A stretch of 64,000 nt of DNA. Origin: Mucilaginibacter glaciei. Lineage in GTDB: Bacteria; Bacteroidota; Bacteroidia; Sphingobacteriales; Sphingobacteriaceae. The position numbers were made by a program, and so were the translations under genes. The notes under the pieces were generated by a model that was not told where the DNA came from, ran no database searches, and was given only the letters and a program-made list of their open reading frames with translations. Positions 26,832-37,416 of the stretch are shown here, one piece after another (positions within the stretch are counted from its first letter, which is position 1; every line of letters starts with the position of its first letter). The stretch covers positions 248,001 to 312,000 of the forward strand of contig NZ_JACWMX010000001.1 in the NCBI RefSeq assembly GCF_014773245.1, given 5' to 3'.

Positions 26832-28160
26832 TTATTGTACGTTATCAACAAACATATCGTCGTAATAGTCAAGGCCCAGGTGTGTGATCAGGTCTTCGCC
26901 CATTAAGTAACGTAAGGTGTTTTCTAACTTAATCAACTGCTTAAAAATGTCATTCTCTGCATGTAAGCCCGGCGCGGTTTGCGGCGATTTTAAGTAGAAT
27001 GACAACCATTCCTGAATGCCACTCATGTTAGCACGTTTTGCCATATCGCTAAATAAAGCTAAATCTAACGCTATAGGTGCTGCCAGGATAGAGTCACGGC
27101 AAAGGAAGTTGATCTTGATTTGCATTTTGTAGCCTAACCAGCCAAAAATGTCAATGTTATCCCAGCTTTCTTTGTTATCGCCATGCGGCGGGTAGTAGTT
27201 GATACGGATCTTGTGGAAGATCTCGCCATATAATTCGGGGTTGTCTTCAGGGCGCAGTATATCTTCTAATACGCCTAATTTTGACACTTCTTTAGTTTTA
27301 AAGTTATCCGGATCGTCTAACACCAAACCATCGCGGTTACCTAAAATGTTAGTAGAGAACCAGCCGTGTACACCTAATGAACGTGCTGCCAGGCCCGGTG
27401 CTAAAACGGTTTTCATTAACGTTTGGCCGGTTTTAAAGTCCTTGCCAGAAATTGGTGTTTTGGTTAATTTGGCCAACTCGATCATCGCAGGGATATCAAC
27501 AGTTAAGTTAGGGGCGCCGTTAGCAAATGGTACGCCTAATTTTAAAGCTGCATATGCGTAGATCATGCTTGGAGCGATGCGTTTATCATCATCTAATAAA
27601 GCTTGCTCAAATGCGGCTAATGTTTGATGTATCTCAGACCCTTCAAAGTAAACCTCTGTAGAACCACACCATACCAAAACTACCCGGTCAAGCCCGTTAT
27701 CCGTCTGGAAGTTTTTGATATCTTCCATAACCTGCTGCGCCAGCTCATAGCGGGTACCGGTTTTAACGTGGGTACCATCCAAGTTTTTAGCGTAGTTTTT
27801 GTCAAAGGCAGCTTTCATCGGTACGATTGCTTCCAAACCCTCTCTTACTTCGTTTAATAAAGATGCATCTAACACTTTCGCGTTCATTGCAGCCTGGTAA
27901 ACGTTATCTTCATAAACATCCCATCCGCCAAAAACAATGTCTTCTAACTTTGCCAAAGGCACAAAATCTTTAATTTTTGGATGGCGGTTCTCTGTTCTTT
28001 TACCCAAACGGATACTGCCCATTTGCGTTAACGAACCTACAGGTTGAGATATACCTTTTTTAACGGCTTCAACGCCGGCAATTAATGTGGTAGCTACAGC
28101 TCCTAAACCCGGTATTAAAATACCAAGCTTGCCGTTAGCAGGTTTAATGTTGATTTTCAT
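26832..28160 (-). CDS. myo-inositol-1(3)-phosphate synthase
   Basis: Converts glucose 6-phosphate to inositol phosphate using NAD, the first step of inositol lipid synthesis; cytosolic. The 442-residue protein has an N-terminal Rossmann motif LIPGLGAVATTLIAG (~14-28), the central VDIPAMIELAKL, the conserved SGKDFKTGQT (~241-250) with the catalytic Lys, STNILGNRDG, and DIFGWLGYKMQIKINFLCRDSILAAPI split by helices. All expected blocks are present. Bacterial MIPS is uncommon outside Actinobacteria and Bacteroidota. It has its own terminator and a palindrome 70 bp upstream. Confidence 0.95.
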   Translation of the reverse strand: MKINIKPANGKLGILIPGLGAVATTLIAGVEAVKKGISQPVGSLTQMGSIRLGKRTENRHPKIKDFVPLAKLEDIVFGGWDVYEDNVYQAAMNAKVLDASLLNEVREGLEAIVPMKAAFDKNYAKNLDGTHVKTGTRYELAQQVMEDIKNFQTDNGLDRVVLVWCGSTEVYFEGSEIHQTLAAFEQALLDDDKRIAPSMIYAYAALKLGVPFANGAPNLTVDIPAMIELAKLTKTPISGKDFKTGQTLMKTVLAPGLAARSLGVHGWFSTNILGNRDGLVLDDPDNFKTKEVSKLGVLEDILRPEDNPELYGEIFHKIRINYYPPHGDNKESWDNIDIFGWLGYKMQIKINFLCRDSILAAPIALDLALFSDMAKRANMSGIQEWLSFYLKSPQTAPGLHAENDIFKQLIKLENTLRYLMGEDLITHLGLDYYDDMFVDNVQ

Positions 28161-28421
28161 TTAGTGATTTGTTTTTAACCTTTTTGGGAATTAGCCAAAT
28201 CGATTTGCTTTTTAGTGTTTACTTTTACAATAATGGTGTTACCATTAATTTTTTTTGCAATAGAGCAAGTTTATTAAACCGGCAGGGGGCGCCCGGTATT
28301 TATGGTTTACCTTAACTTTTTCGCTGTGCAAATAAATTATATTTCTGCTTTAGCCTGCAAGTAAATCAATAAAGATTACCGGCAGATAAAAAATGATTAT
28401 GCACTTATTATAATTCTAAAA
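28161..28421. promoter_or_regulatory. upstream region of MIPS with dyad symmetries
   Basis: Between the minus-strand GNAT and MIPS genes. At 28231-28247 TAATGGT and ACCATTA form a 7-bp dyad with a 3-bp spacer (next to an 8-T run on the plus strand). A second, imperfect GC-rich dyad (ACCGG...CCGGT) sits near 28277-28302. The first is a candidate operator for MIPS; as a terminator it would only work for plus-strand transcripts, and none is known to enter here. Confidence 0.4.
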
Positions 28422-29540
28422 TTATATTCCTTTTTGATAGATACGATAGGTTTTATACTGATCGCCGCCGATAGCTTCTATTGCGCGGTTTACCATATCA
28501 TTTTTCTCCAAGGTCCATGATGCTTCCGCATATTTTAAGCCTTTGCGGCGGTACTCTTTAATTATACTGCCATACAAGCAAGCCTCGATACCCATTTTAC
28601 GGTAACCGTCAATTACGCCTAAAAGCATGATACGGATTCCGGTGATCTTCTTTTTATTGAGCCATAATTTAAAGATGCCGGTAGGCAGCAACCGGCCTTT
28701 TTTTATGGTTTTCAGGATCTGGTTGATATCCGGGATGGCAACACCGAAACCTATAATTTTACCGTCCTGTTCTGCAACCAGTGCAAAATCGGGGTCAAGT
28801 ATCATTTTTAAATCTTTGGCGGTATAGTCAAACTCCTCGTTGGTCATCGGGAAGAAGCCAAGGTTTTTATCCCATGCCTTGTTATATACCTCACGCAATG
28901 AGTCAGCTTCCTGTTTAAAGTTTTTTAGATTGATCTTACGGATGGTGATGCCGCTGTTACGGGTTAACCGCTCCTGCAACCTATCCAGCATCTGCAGCGA
29001 TTTATCGTTATAGTTTTGGCCATCCCAATGCCAGGCCAGCAGGTCGGTTTGTTTTTTAAAACCGTAGTTTTCTAATAGCGTAACATAGTATTCCGGATTG
29101 TAGGTCATCATTACAACCGGTGGGCGGTCAAAGCCTTTTACCAACAAGCCGCAGGTTTCGTTAGTTGAGGGGTTAACAGGGCCGGTAATGGTTTCGGCAC
29201 CTTTTTCCTTTAACCACGTAGTTGCGGTGTCAAAAAGCAGGTTAGCGGTTTCCTGATCGTTTACACAATCAAAAAAGCCAAAAAAGCCATCGTTAACTTT
29301 ATTAAAACTATTGTGGCTGGTGTTATAAACCGCGCAAATGCGGCCAACAATTTTGTCGCCGTCATAAGCCAGGAAAGTTTGCAGGGATGAGTGCTTATGA
29401 AAGGGGTGCGTTGTTAGCAGGTCCTTTTGAGCAATAAATAATTCCGGTACGTAGTTTGGATCGTTTTTGTACAACTCATGTGGGAAGTCAATAAAAGCAC
29501 CAAGTTCTTTTTTTGACGTAACCGGAACAATATTTTTCAT
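28422..29540 (-). CDS. GNAT-fold N-acyltransferase-like protein next to serine palmitoyltransferase
   Basis: A 372-residue cytoplasmic protein. The fold is GNAT-like: an N-terminal part (KNIVPVTSKKELGAFIDFP, then FLAYDGDKIVGRICAVYN) and a C-terminal GNAT module (~230-370: FALVAEQDGKIIGFGVAIPD, then GYRKMGIEACLYGSIIKEYRRKG split). It has no signal or membrane helices. It lies 68 bp downstream of serine palmitoyltransferase on the same strand. In Caulobacter, the bacterial ceramide synthase (bCerS) is also a GNAT-superfamily protein in a sphingolipid cluster; by analogy this could N-acylate a sphingoid base. That is inference, and it could instead be an amino acid acyltransferase. Confidence 0.72.
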   Translation of the reverse strand: MKNIVPVTSKKELGAFIDFPHELYKNDPNYVPELFIAQKDLLTTHPFHKHSSLQTFLAYDGDKIVGRICAVYNTSHNSFNKVNDGFFGFFDCVNDQETANLLFDTATTWLKEKGAETITGPVNPSTNETCGLLVKGFDRPPVVMMTYNPEYYVTLLENYGFKKQTDLLAWHWDGQNYNDKSLQMLDRLQERLTRNSGITIRKINLKNFKQEADSLREVYNKAWDKNLGFFPMTNEEFDYTAKDLKMILDPDFALVAEQDGKIIGFGVAIPDINQILKTIKKGRLLPTGIFKLWLNKKKITGIRIMLLGVIDGYRKMGIEACLYGSIIKEYRRKGLKYAEASWTLEKNDMVNRAIEAIGGDQYKTYRIYQKGI

Positions 29541-29561
29541 TTACAATTGGGGCTTAAATGA

Positions 29562-29583
29562 TGATGCCACTTTCGTGGCATCA
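29562..29583 (-). other. perfect hairpin between serine palmitoyltransferase and the GNAT gene
   Basis: TGATGCCAC and GTGGCATCA (29562-29570 with 29575-29583) form a perfect 9-bp stem with a TTTC (minus: GAAA) loop. No T-run follows on either strand, so it is not a standard terminator. It may stabilise mRNA or set the ratio of the two genes. Confidence 0.5.
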
Positions 29584-29608
29584 ATAAGGTTATGAAATAT
29601 GTAGTAAT

Positions 29609-30820
<1,212 letters not shown>

Positions 30821-31164
30821 TTATTAACACTTCTTAAAATTTCTGTAAAAATACCATGAATAAGCTAATGTCTTGCATTAGAAATGTAAATTTTTTCACA
30901 CTAACTTAATAGTGTACAGTTTACTCTCATCAGGCAAATTAATTAAAATTTTCTTAAAACAACATCAAATTCTTTCAAATTGTTAAAAAAAAGTTGAGGT
31001 GCTATTTCAATTATCATGGTATTATCCTAATTCGGTAATATTTCTGTTGTTGATTATCAATTGATTTGGAATTGTGTCATCTTCGTATAAGCCCTGTTAA
31101 AAATATGAAATAAAAAGAACCATTCTTTAATAATTTCGTTTTTACGTCGAATCCATCTGTTCTT
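30821..31164. promoter_or_regulatory. divergent promoter region, SPT / efflux operon
   Basis: A 344-bp AT-rich gap with no reading frame worth calling. It should hold promoters for serine palmitoyltransferase (minus) and the TolC-type gene (plus). A TTGATTATCAATTG sequence at 31050-31063 contains the dyad TGAT-T-ATCA; nearly the same 14-mer occurs at 37251-37264 before an outer-membrane barrel gene. No clear TAnnTTTG box was found. Confidence 0.4.
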
Positions 31165-32586
31165 ATGAAAAAACTGCCCCTTATCTTAACATCTGCTGTA
31201 CTTTATTTAATACCCTTTGGGTTGTGCGCCCAATCTGTAGCCGATACCAATGCAGCAGTTGTTACCCTTAAGCAAAGCATCGATTTTGCGCTGAAAAATC
31301 AGCCGATATTAAAACAAGCCTATATTGACGAGGCAATCAACGAGCGTGATATACGGATCGGTTTATCTGCCTGGTTGCCACAAATTGGTACAACCGGCCA
31401 ATACCAGCATTACTTTCAAAGGCCTGCTGTACTTGCCGGAGGCACTAATACCGGCGGTACTACAACCGGCGGTACCACAGGTACCGGTGGGACTACTGGT
31501 ACAGGTGGAACGGGAACCGGAACAGCCACCGGCACAACGCAACAAAATTTAGCCATAGCGCATAACGTATCTACCCTTGGTGCCCAGGTAAGCCAGGTGA
31601 TCTATAATAATGATGTATTGCTTGCATCACGCTCAGCCAAATATTCACGCCAATATTATAAACAGAACAGCGAAAGCAGTAAAATTGATCTGGCATCAGA
31701 TGTAAGCAAGGCTTTTTACGATGTGTTATTATCTCAACGCCAACTACAAATTATCGATGAAGATATTGTAAGACTTCGCCGGAGCTTAAGGGATGCTTAC
31801 GCACGTTACCAGGCAGGTGTGGTTGATAAAACGGATTATAAACAAGCCACAATCGCGCTTAATAATTCATTGGCATCCCGCAAAGCAACGCAGGAAGCGA
31901 TCATTAGTAAAACAGCGTACCTGAAACAGGTAATGGGCTTAGATCCTCAAAGAAGATTGGTTCTTTCTTATGATACGGCTAAACTACAAACGGAAGCGTT
32001 GATCGATACCAACCAAGCCATCAACTATGCCAACCGGATAGAATACCGCCAGTTGCAAACACAAAAGAATTTGCTCAACCTCAACGTGTCTTATTACCGC
32101 TGGAGTTTTTTACCTTCTTTATCTGCAGTGGGTGGCTACAGTCTGGCTTACTTTAATGATAGTTTTTCTAAGTTGTATAACGATACTTATCCTACATCCT
32201 TTGCGGGATTATCCCTGTCTATTCCTATATTTCAGGGAGGGAGACGCTTACATAACTTAAGCAAAGCCCGTTTGCAGGTAGAGCGGAACGATCTTGACCT
32301 GGTGAACAGCCGAAACGCTATCAGTGCCGAATATTCTGCCGCATTGGCGACTTACAAAAGCAATTATAATAACTGGCAGGTGTTGCGGGAAAACGTAAGC
32401 CTGGCGACAGATGTATACAAGGTAGTTGAGCTGCAATATCGCGAAGGGATTAAAACCTATCTGGACGTCATCGTATCGCAAGCTGACCTCCGCACCGCGC
32501 AATTAAACTATTACAACGCATTATATCAGTTACTGTCAAGTAAAATAGACCTGCAACGCTCACTGGGTATTTTGCGGGCCGAATAA
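31165..32586 (+). CDS. TolC-family outer-membrane efflux protein
   Basis: A 473-residue outer-membrane channel subunit. A signal peptide (~1-22, ends GLCAQS) is followed by two OEP repeats (~40-260 and 270-470) rich in long coiled helices, e.g. VVTLKQSIDFALKNQP, DLASDVSKAFYDVLLSQRQL and the conserved SIPIFQGGRRLHNLSKARLQ. Odd feature: between the first helix/strand pair there is a Gly/Thr-rich low-complexity insertion at about residues 92-126, built from GGTT and TGT units. It is the first gene of a TolC-adaptor-RND operon (gap to adaptor 26 bp). No local regulator gene. Confidence 0.93.
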   Translation: MKKLPLILTSAVLYLIPFGLCAQSVADTNAAVVTLKQSIDFALKNQPILKQAYIDEAINERDIRIGLSAWLPQIGTTGQYQHYFQRPAVLAGGTNTGGTTTGGTTGTGGTTGTGGTGTGTATGTTQQNLAIAHNVSTLGAQVSQVIYNNDVLLASRSAKYSRQYYKQNSESSKIDLASDVSKAFYDVLLSQRQLQIIDEDIVRLRRSLRDAYARYQAGVVDKTDYKQATIALNNSLASRKATQEAIISKTAYLKQVMGLDPQRRLVLSYDTAKLQTEALIDTNQAINYANRIEYRQLQTQKNLLNLNVSYYRWSFLPSLSAVGGYSLAYFNDSFSKLYNDTYPTSFAGLSLSIPIFQGGRRLHNLSKARLQVERNDLDLVNSRNAISAEYSAALATYKSNYNNWQVLRENVSLATDVYKVVELQYREGIKTYLDVIVSQADLRTAQLNYYNALYQLLSSKIDLQRSLGILRAE

Positions 32587-32612
32587 TTTTTAGAACTAAC
32601 AACACATCGAGA

Positions 32613-33752
32613 ATGAAAAATAAATATATCTACTGCATAGCCGCTTTAAGCTTAATCATATTTGCATCATGCAAAAGCAAATCCGGCAAACAAAATGCTG
32701 CCCCGCCACCAACCCCTGTAAGTGTTGCCGAAGTTAAAAAAGCCGATGCCCTTTATTACGATAAATACCAGGGCCAAGTGATCGCCTTAAACTCTGTTGA
32801 ATTGCGCAGCCAGGTTGCAGGCTTTATTACCGGCATCTTTTTTAAAGAAGGCGAAGTGGTTACTAAAGGTACACCGCTGTATGAAATTGACCGTCGCAAA
32901 TTTGTAGCCGCTTACGAGCAGGCAAAAGCCAATGTAGCCAGTGCTAATGCCAATTTGGTAAAGGCGCAAAAAGATGTAGACCGTTATAATATGTTATTAA
33001 AGAATGATGCGGTTGCCCGCCAAACGGTTGACCAGGCAGTTGCTGCTTATGCAACCAGCAAAAGTCAGGTGCAGGTAGCACAAGCCGGACTGGCTTCTGC
33101 CGCGACCGATCTTTCATACGCTACCATTAAGGCGCCTTTTACAGGCCGCATAGGGATATCGCAGGTTAAATTAGGCGCGCAGGTTACACCCGGTACAACA
33201 TTATTAAACACAATATCTACCGGTAACCCGATAGGGGTAGATGTAGTGATAAACGAGCAGGATATTAACCGTTTTTACAAGCTGCAAAACCACAGTACCG
33301 ATACCACCTTTAAACTACAACTGTCTGACGGTACCCTTTACAACAAAACAGGTAAGGTATTCGCAATTGACCGTGGCATAAGCGGTAATACGGGTACCAT
33401 CAAAGTGCGCATCCAGTTCAATAACGATAAGGATGTATTGAAGGATGGAATGAGCTGCGTGTTGCAGGTATTGAATGACGACTCAGGTAACCGCATACAG
33501 ATCCCTTACAAAGCGATAACCGAGCAAATGGGTGAGTTTTTTGTATTCGTATCAAAAGATACCGTAGCCGAGCAGCGCAAGGTAACCTTAGGCCCGCGGA
33601 TTCAGAGCAATGTAGTTATTATGAACGGCCTGCAAGCCGGGGATAAGATCATTACCGAAGGTTTTCAGCGCTTGCGCGATGGCGGTAAGATAACTTTAGG
33701 TGCGCCACCAACTGCCGGTAAAGATGGTAAAGCTGCGCCTGCCAGAAAATAG
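32613..33752 (+). CDS. RND efflux periplasmic adaptor (membrane fusion) lipoprotein
   Basis: A 379-residue MFP of the AcrA/HlyD type. The N-terminus is a lipoprotein signal with lipobox FASC (Cys ~20). Then comes a biotinyl/lipoyl half-motif VELRSQVAGFITGIFFKEGE, a helical hairpin (~95-165), a second lipoyl half LSYATIKAPFTGRIGISQV, and a beta-barrel/MP domain. It links the inner-membrane RND pump to TolC. Gap of 78 bp to the pump gene. Confidence 0.94.
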   Translation: MKNKYIYCIAALSLIIFASCKSKSGKQNAAPPPTPVSVAEVKKADALYYDKYQGQVIALNSVELRSQVAGFITGIFFKEGEVVTKGTPLYEIDRRKFVAAYEQAKANVASANANLVKAQKDVDRYNMLLKNDAVARQTVDQAVAAYATSKSQVQVAQAGLASAATDLSYATIKAPFTGRIGISQVKLGAQVTPGTTLLNTISTGNPIGVDVVINEQDINRFYKLQNHSTDTTFKLQLSDGTLYNKTGKVFAIDRGISGNTGTIKVRIQFNNDKDVLKDGMSCVLQVLNDDSGNRIQIPYKAITEQMGEFFVFVSKDTVAEQRKVTLGPRIQSNVVIMNGLQAGDKIITEGFQRLRDGGKITLGAPPTAGKDGKAAPARK

Positions 33753-33830
33753 TGCTGAGTAAAGTACTTTAATAATAAGAGAAGACGGTTTTGCCTTCTC
33801 CGGAATACATTTTAAGATAAAGATAATATA

Positions 33831-36800
33831 ATGATCGCAGATACTTTCATAAAACGCCCGGTAACCGCTATAGTAATATCCCTGGTTATTGTAATAGTAG
33901 GTATTTTGGCTATAATGAGCCTGCCTATAGGGCAGTATCCCGAAATTACCCCGCCTACTGTACAGGTAACCGGTAACTACACCGGTGCGGATGCCTTAAC
34001 GGTTGAGCAAACAGTGGCTACACCTGTGGAGGTACAGGTGAACGGTACACCCGGTATGACATACCTGCAAAGTAATAGCACGGGCAACGGCCAAATGAGC
34101 ATGACCGTTAACTTTGAGGTAGGTACCGATATTAACATAGCCGCGCTTGATGTGCAGAACCGTGTAGGTATAGCCCAGCCAACATTGCCGCAGGAAGTAC
34201 AACGCCTTGGTTTGGTGGTGCGTAAACGTAACCCCAGTATTTTGATGCTGGTTGCGTTATTCGCCCCAAAAGGAACGCATGATGTTACATTAGTAGATAA
34301 CTATGCCAACGTATTTGTTAAGGATGCGTTGTTACGTACAAAAGGTGTTGGTGACGTTTTTACCCGTGCTGATGATTTTAGTATGCGGATCTGGCTAAAG
34401 CCTGATAAGCTGGCAGCCCTGAACATGACCGCTGCCGAAGTTACCGCTGCCCTACAGGAACAAAACGCGCAGGTAGCCGCCGGTACGGTTGGAGCCACGC
34501 CGCAAATGAAAGGGCAAACCTTTGAGTACACCGTATTGGTAAAAGGCCGTTTGGTAAGGCCCGAAGAATTTGAAAATATCGTTGTTAAAACCATCCCCGC
34601 GACGGGTGCGATTGTGCATTTAAAGGATGTTGCCCGCGTACAGTTAGGTAAATTTAACTATGCAGGTAACTCATTTATAGATGGTAAAAGGGCCTCATAC
34701 CTTTTGATATACCAGGCACCGGGAAGTAACGCTATCGAAACTGCTGATAATGTAACCGCAACAATGAATGAGCTTAAAAAATCATTCCCCGCTGATGTGG
34801 ATTACGTCGTTCCGTTCGAGTCTGTTACTGTGGTAAGGGTATCACTTCATGAGGTGATCGAAACACTGGTAATTGCTTTGGTGTTGGTTATAGTAGTGGT
34901 ATTCTTGTTCCTGCAAAATTGGCGTACAACACTTATCCCGGTACTGGCTATCCCGGTATCTATTATCGGCACATTCATCTTCTTTATTCCTTTAGGTTTT
35001 ACTATCAATACGCTTACCTTGTTTGGTTTTGTACTGGCTATTGGTATTGTGGTAGATGATGCCATTGTGGTGGTAGAGGCTGTGCAGCATAACATGGACG
35101 AAAAGGGCATGACCCCTGTTGATGCTACCCACCAGGCAATGAAAGAGATCTCGGCACCGGTAATTGCCATTGCACTAATTTTAGGTGCAGTGTTTGTTCC
35201 CGTTGGTTTTGTGCCTGGTATTGTTGGTAGGTTATACCAACAATTTGCTATAACTATTGCCATATCGGTACTAATATCGGCCTTTGTGGCCCTTTCATTA
35301 ACGCCTGCTTTGTGTATTCTCTTGCTTCGGCCGCATAAGATCGACGAAAATTCAACCGGACTGAATAAATTATTTTACAAGTTTAACCAATGGTTTGACC
35401 GTTTAACCGGCCGTTACCGTAACGCGGTTGATAAGAGTATCAAAGGCTCAAAATATATTATTATATTGTTGATATGTGTTGTAGTAGGTACCGTTTTACT
35501 ATTCAGTGGTAAATCATCTGGCTTTATTCCTTTAGAGGATGAGGGGCGTATTATTATCACCTATGATTTGCCCGAGGGTTCATCTACAGAGCGTACAGTA
35601 GATGTCTTGCACCGGATGATGAAACAGTTGGACAGCATCCCCGGCATTAATCATTATGCGGCATTAGGTGGTTTGAACGCGGTAAACTTTGCAACAAAAT
35701 CTAACAGTGCCACCATCTTTGTACAGTTAAAACCATGGGATGAGCGTAAAACAGCCGAAACCCAGAAAGACTCGCTGATTTCCATCATGCAGAAGAAATT
35801 ATCTAAAACTAAAGAAGCCAATGTGGTGGTAATATCCCCGCCGGCTATCCCAGGTTTGGGTAATACAGGTGGTTTCTCATTCATCCTGCAAGAAAAAGAA
35901 GCAGGGGGCGAGATCACTAACTTTGAAAAGGTGCTTAATAATTTTACGGCGGCTATTAATAAACGCCCGGAGATCTCAAAAGCGTTCTCTTTCTTTACCG
36001 CGCATACCCCCGCCTATCAATTAACCATTGACAGGGAAAAGGCAAAGAAATTGGGCGTGCAGATTTCGGACGTGAACAATGCGCTGCAAACCTATATGGG
36101 TAGCGCTTACATCAATGATTTTACCATTTACGGGCGTAACTTCAGGGTAGTGGCGCAGGCCGACACCAACTACCGGACAAATATGGATAACATAGGCCAG
36201 TACTTTGTACGTAATTCTGCCGGGGCTATGGTGCCATTAAGTACCCTTACCAGTTATAAGGTTATCGAAAATGCGCCTTTGATATCGCATTATAACCTGT
36301 TCCGCTCTGCAGAGATAAATGGTAATGCAGCGCCAGGTTACAGTAGTGGCGATGCCATTAACGCATTGAAGGAAGTTGCCGCGCAAACTCTGCCGCAAGG
36401 TTACGGCTATGAATTTTCGGGCTTAAGTCGGGAAGAGTTACTATCAGGATCTAAGACCATATATATATTCGCCTTATCTATAGCGTTCGTGTTCCTGTTT
36501 TTGGCGGCCTTGTACGAAAGTTGGTCAGTGCCGTTCTCGGTGCTGCTTGCCGTACCGCTTGGTGCATTTGGTGCGATATTGTTCCTTTCTTTCCAGCCAT
36601 CGTTAACCAATAACGTTTATGCGCAAATAGGTTTGATAACCCTGATAGGTTTGGCTGCCAAGAATGCCATTCTGATCGTAGAGTTTGCCAAAGAGCGGGT
36701 AGATAGGGGTATGGAGCTGGAGAAAGCCACATTAGAGGCAGTGAGGCTACGTTTAAGACCGATCATCATGACATCGCTTGCATTCATATTAGGTGTCGTT

Positions 36801-37022
36801 CCGTTATTGTTTGCATCGGGCGCGGGTGCTCAATCCCGTAAAACCATTGGTTGGACGGTATTTGGAGGGATGCTTACTGCAACATCATTGGCTATATTCA
36901 TCGTACCGGTTTTATATTACATTATTACCAAGTTTGCCTATGGCAAAGAGAAGCTGGCCGAGCTGGAGAAAAACTACAAGCCAGACCCTGATGAGGATGA
37001 TATAGAAGGTTCGCACAAATAA
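33831..37022 (+). CDS. RND efflux pump permease (AcrB/HAE-1 type)
   Basis: A 1063-residue inner-membrane proton/drug antiporter with two halves, each a single N-terminal helix, a large periplasmic loop and five-six helices. The proton relay is present in GIVVDDAIVVVEAV (~405-410, two Asp) and a Lys in the second half (GLAAKNAILIVEFA, ~945). The N-terminus IADTFIKRPVTAIV and PLGAFGAILF are classic HAE-1 features. Expected to export hydrophobic compounds with the upstream adaptor and TolC. Tail is acidic (PDPDEDDIEGSHK). Confidence 0.96.
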   Translation: MIADTFIKRPVTAIVISLVIVIVGILAIMSLPIGQYPEITPPTVQVTGNYTGADALTVEQTVATPVEVQVNGTPGMTYLQSNSTGNGQMSMTVNFEVGTDINIAALDVQNRVGIAQPTLPQEVQRLGLVVRKRNPSILMLVALFAPKGTHDVTLVDNYANVFVKDALLRTKGVGDVFTRADDFSMRIWLKPDKLAALNMTAAEVTAALQEQNAQVAAGTVGATPQMKGQTFEYTVLVKGRLVRPEEFENIVVKTIPATGAIVHLKDVARVQLGKFNYAGNSFIDGKRASYLLIYQAPGSNAIETADNVTATMNELKKSFPADVDYVVPFESVTVVRVSLHEVIETLVIALVLVIVVVFLFLQNWRTTLIPVLAIPVSIIGTFIFFIPLGFTINTLTLFGFVLAIGIVVDDAIVVVEAVQHNMDEKGMTPVDATHQAMKEISAPVIAIALILGAVFVPVGFVPGIVGRLYQQFAITIAISVLISAFVALSLTPALCILLLRPHKIDENSTGLNKLFYKFNQWFDRLTGRYRNAVDKSIKGSKYIIILLICVVVGTVLLFSGKSSGFIPLEDEGRIIITYDLPEGSSTERTVDVLHRMMKQLDSIPGINHYAALGGLNAVNFATKSNSATIFVQLKPWDERKTAETQKDSLISIMQKKLSKTKEANVVVISPPAIPGLGNTGGFSFILQEKEAGGEITNFEKVLNNFTAAINKRPEISKAFSFFTAHTPAYQLTIDREKAKKLGVQISDVNNALQTYMGSAYINDFTIYGRNFRVVAQADTNYRTNMDNIGQYFVRNSAGAMVPLSTLTSYKVIENAPLISHYNLFRSAEINGNAAPGYSSGDAINALKEVAAQTLPQGYGYEFSGLSREELLSGSKTIYIFALSIAFVFLFLAALYESWSVPFSVLLAVPLGAFGAILFLSFQPSLTNNVYAQIGLITLIGLAAKNAILIVEFAKERVDRGMELEKATLEAVRLRLRPIIMTSLAFILGVVPLLFASGAGAQSRKTIGWTVFGGMLTATSLAIFIVPVLYYIITKFAYGKEKLAELEKNYKPDPDEDDIEGSHK

Positions 37023-37027
37023 TATAC

Positions 37028-37049
37028 AGCCCCGAAAGGGGCTTTTTTA
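37028..37049 (+). terminator. terminator of the efflux operon
   Basis: AGCCCC and GGGGCT pair across a GAAA tetraloop (37028-37043), followed by TTTTTT. Very likely Rho-independent. Confidence 0.9.
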
Positions 37050-37416
37050 TTGTATAAATGTTTGCTCAGACAGCGTTTTGGCATGAAAAGCAGATGAAAT
37101 TTAGCATTAATTTAACATTGAAATCGGTTAGTGTATATATAACACTGTACAGTTTTGTACTCTTTATAGCACTATGCTATAATTTGCATTCTCTGTAAAT
37201 TATCACCTTAACAATTCCTGACTTTTGACTTTATATGGTTAAAAATTCAATTGATTATCAGTTGTTAACAGGCTGACTTTAGCTATAAATTGTTATTAAA
37301 ACAGGTTTAGCTATCGTCACAGCATTATCATTTGGCAAGTATTCTGGCACGATGGCAAAGTATTTGTCCATATCGATGTATCACAATTACAAAATTGTTT
37401 ATTTAAAAACACAACA
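37050..37416. promoter_or_regulatory. long upstream region of the outer-membrane barrel gene
   Basis: 367 bp without a gene. It contains TTGATTATCAGTTG at 37251-37264 (shared with 31050-31063), and TTGGCAAGTATTCTGGCACG near 37331-37350, which recalls a sigma-54 promoter but has the wrong spacing. Near the gene, TAGTTTAT-free AT-rich sequence precedes the ATG. The length suggests regulation, but no specific site can be proved. Confidence 0.35.

Noticed and set aside
29563..29582. Hairpin after SPT as a terminator
   Set aside because: Perfect stem, but no T-run follows on the minus strand; listed as a hairpin only.
37331..37362. Sigma-54 promoter before the outer-membrane barrel
   Set aside because: TTGGCAAG and TGGCACG elements are present, but GG to GC spacing is 11, not 10, and no second TTGC element fits.
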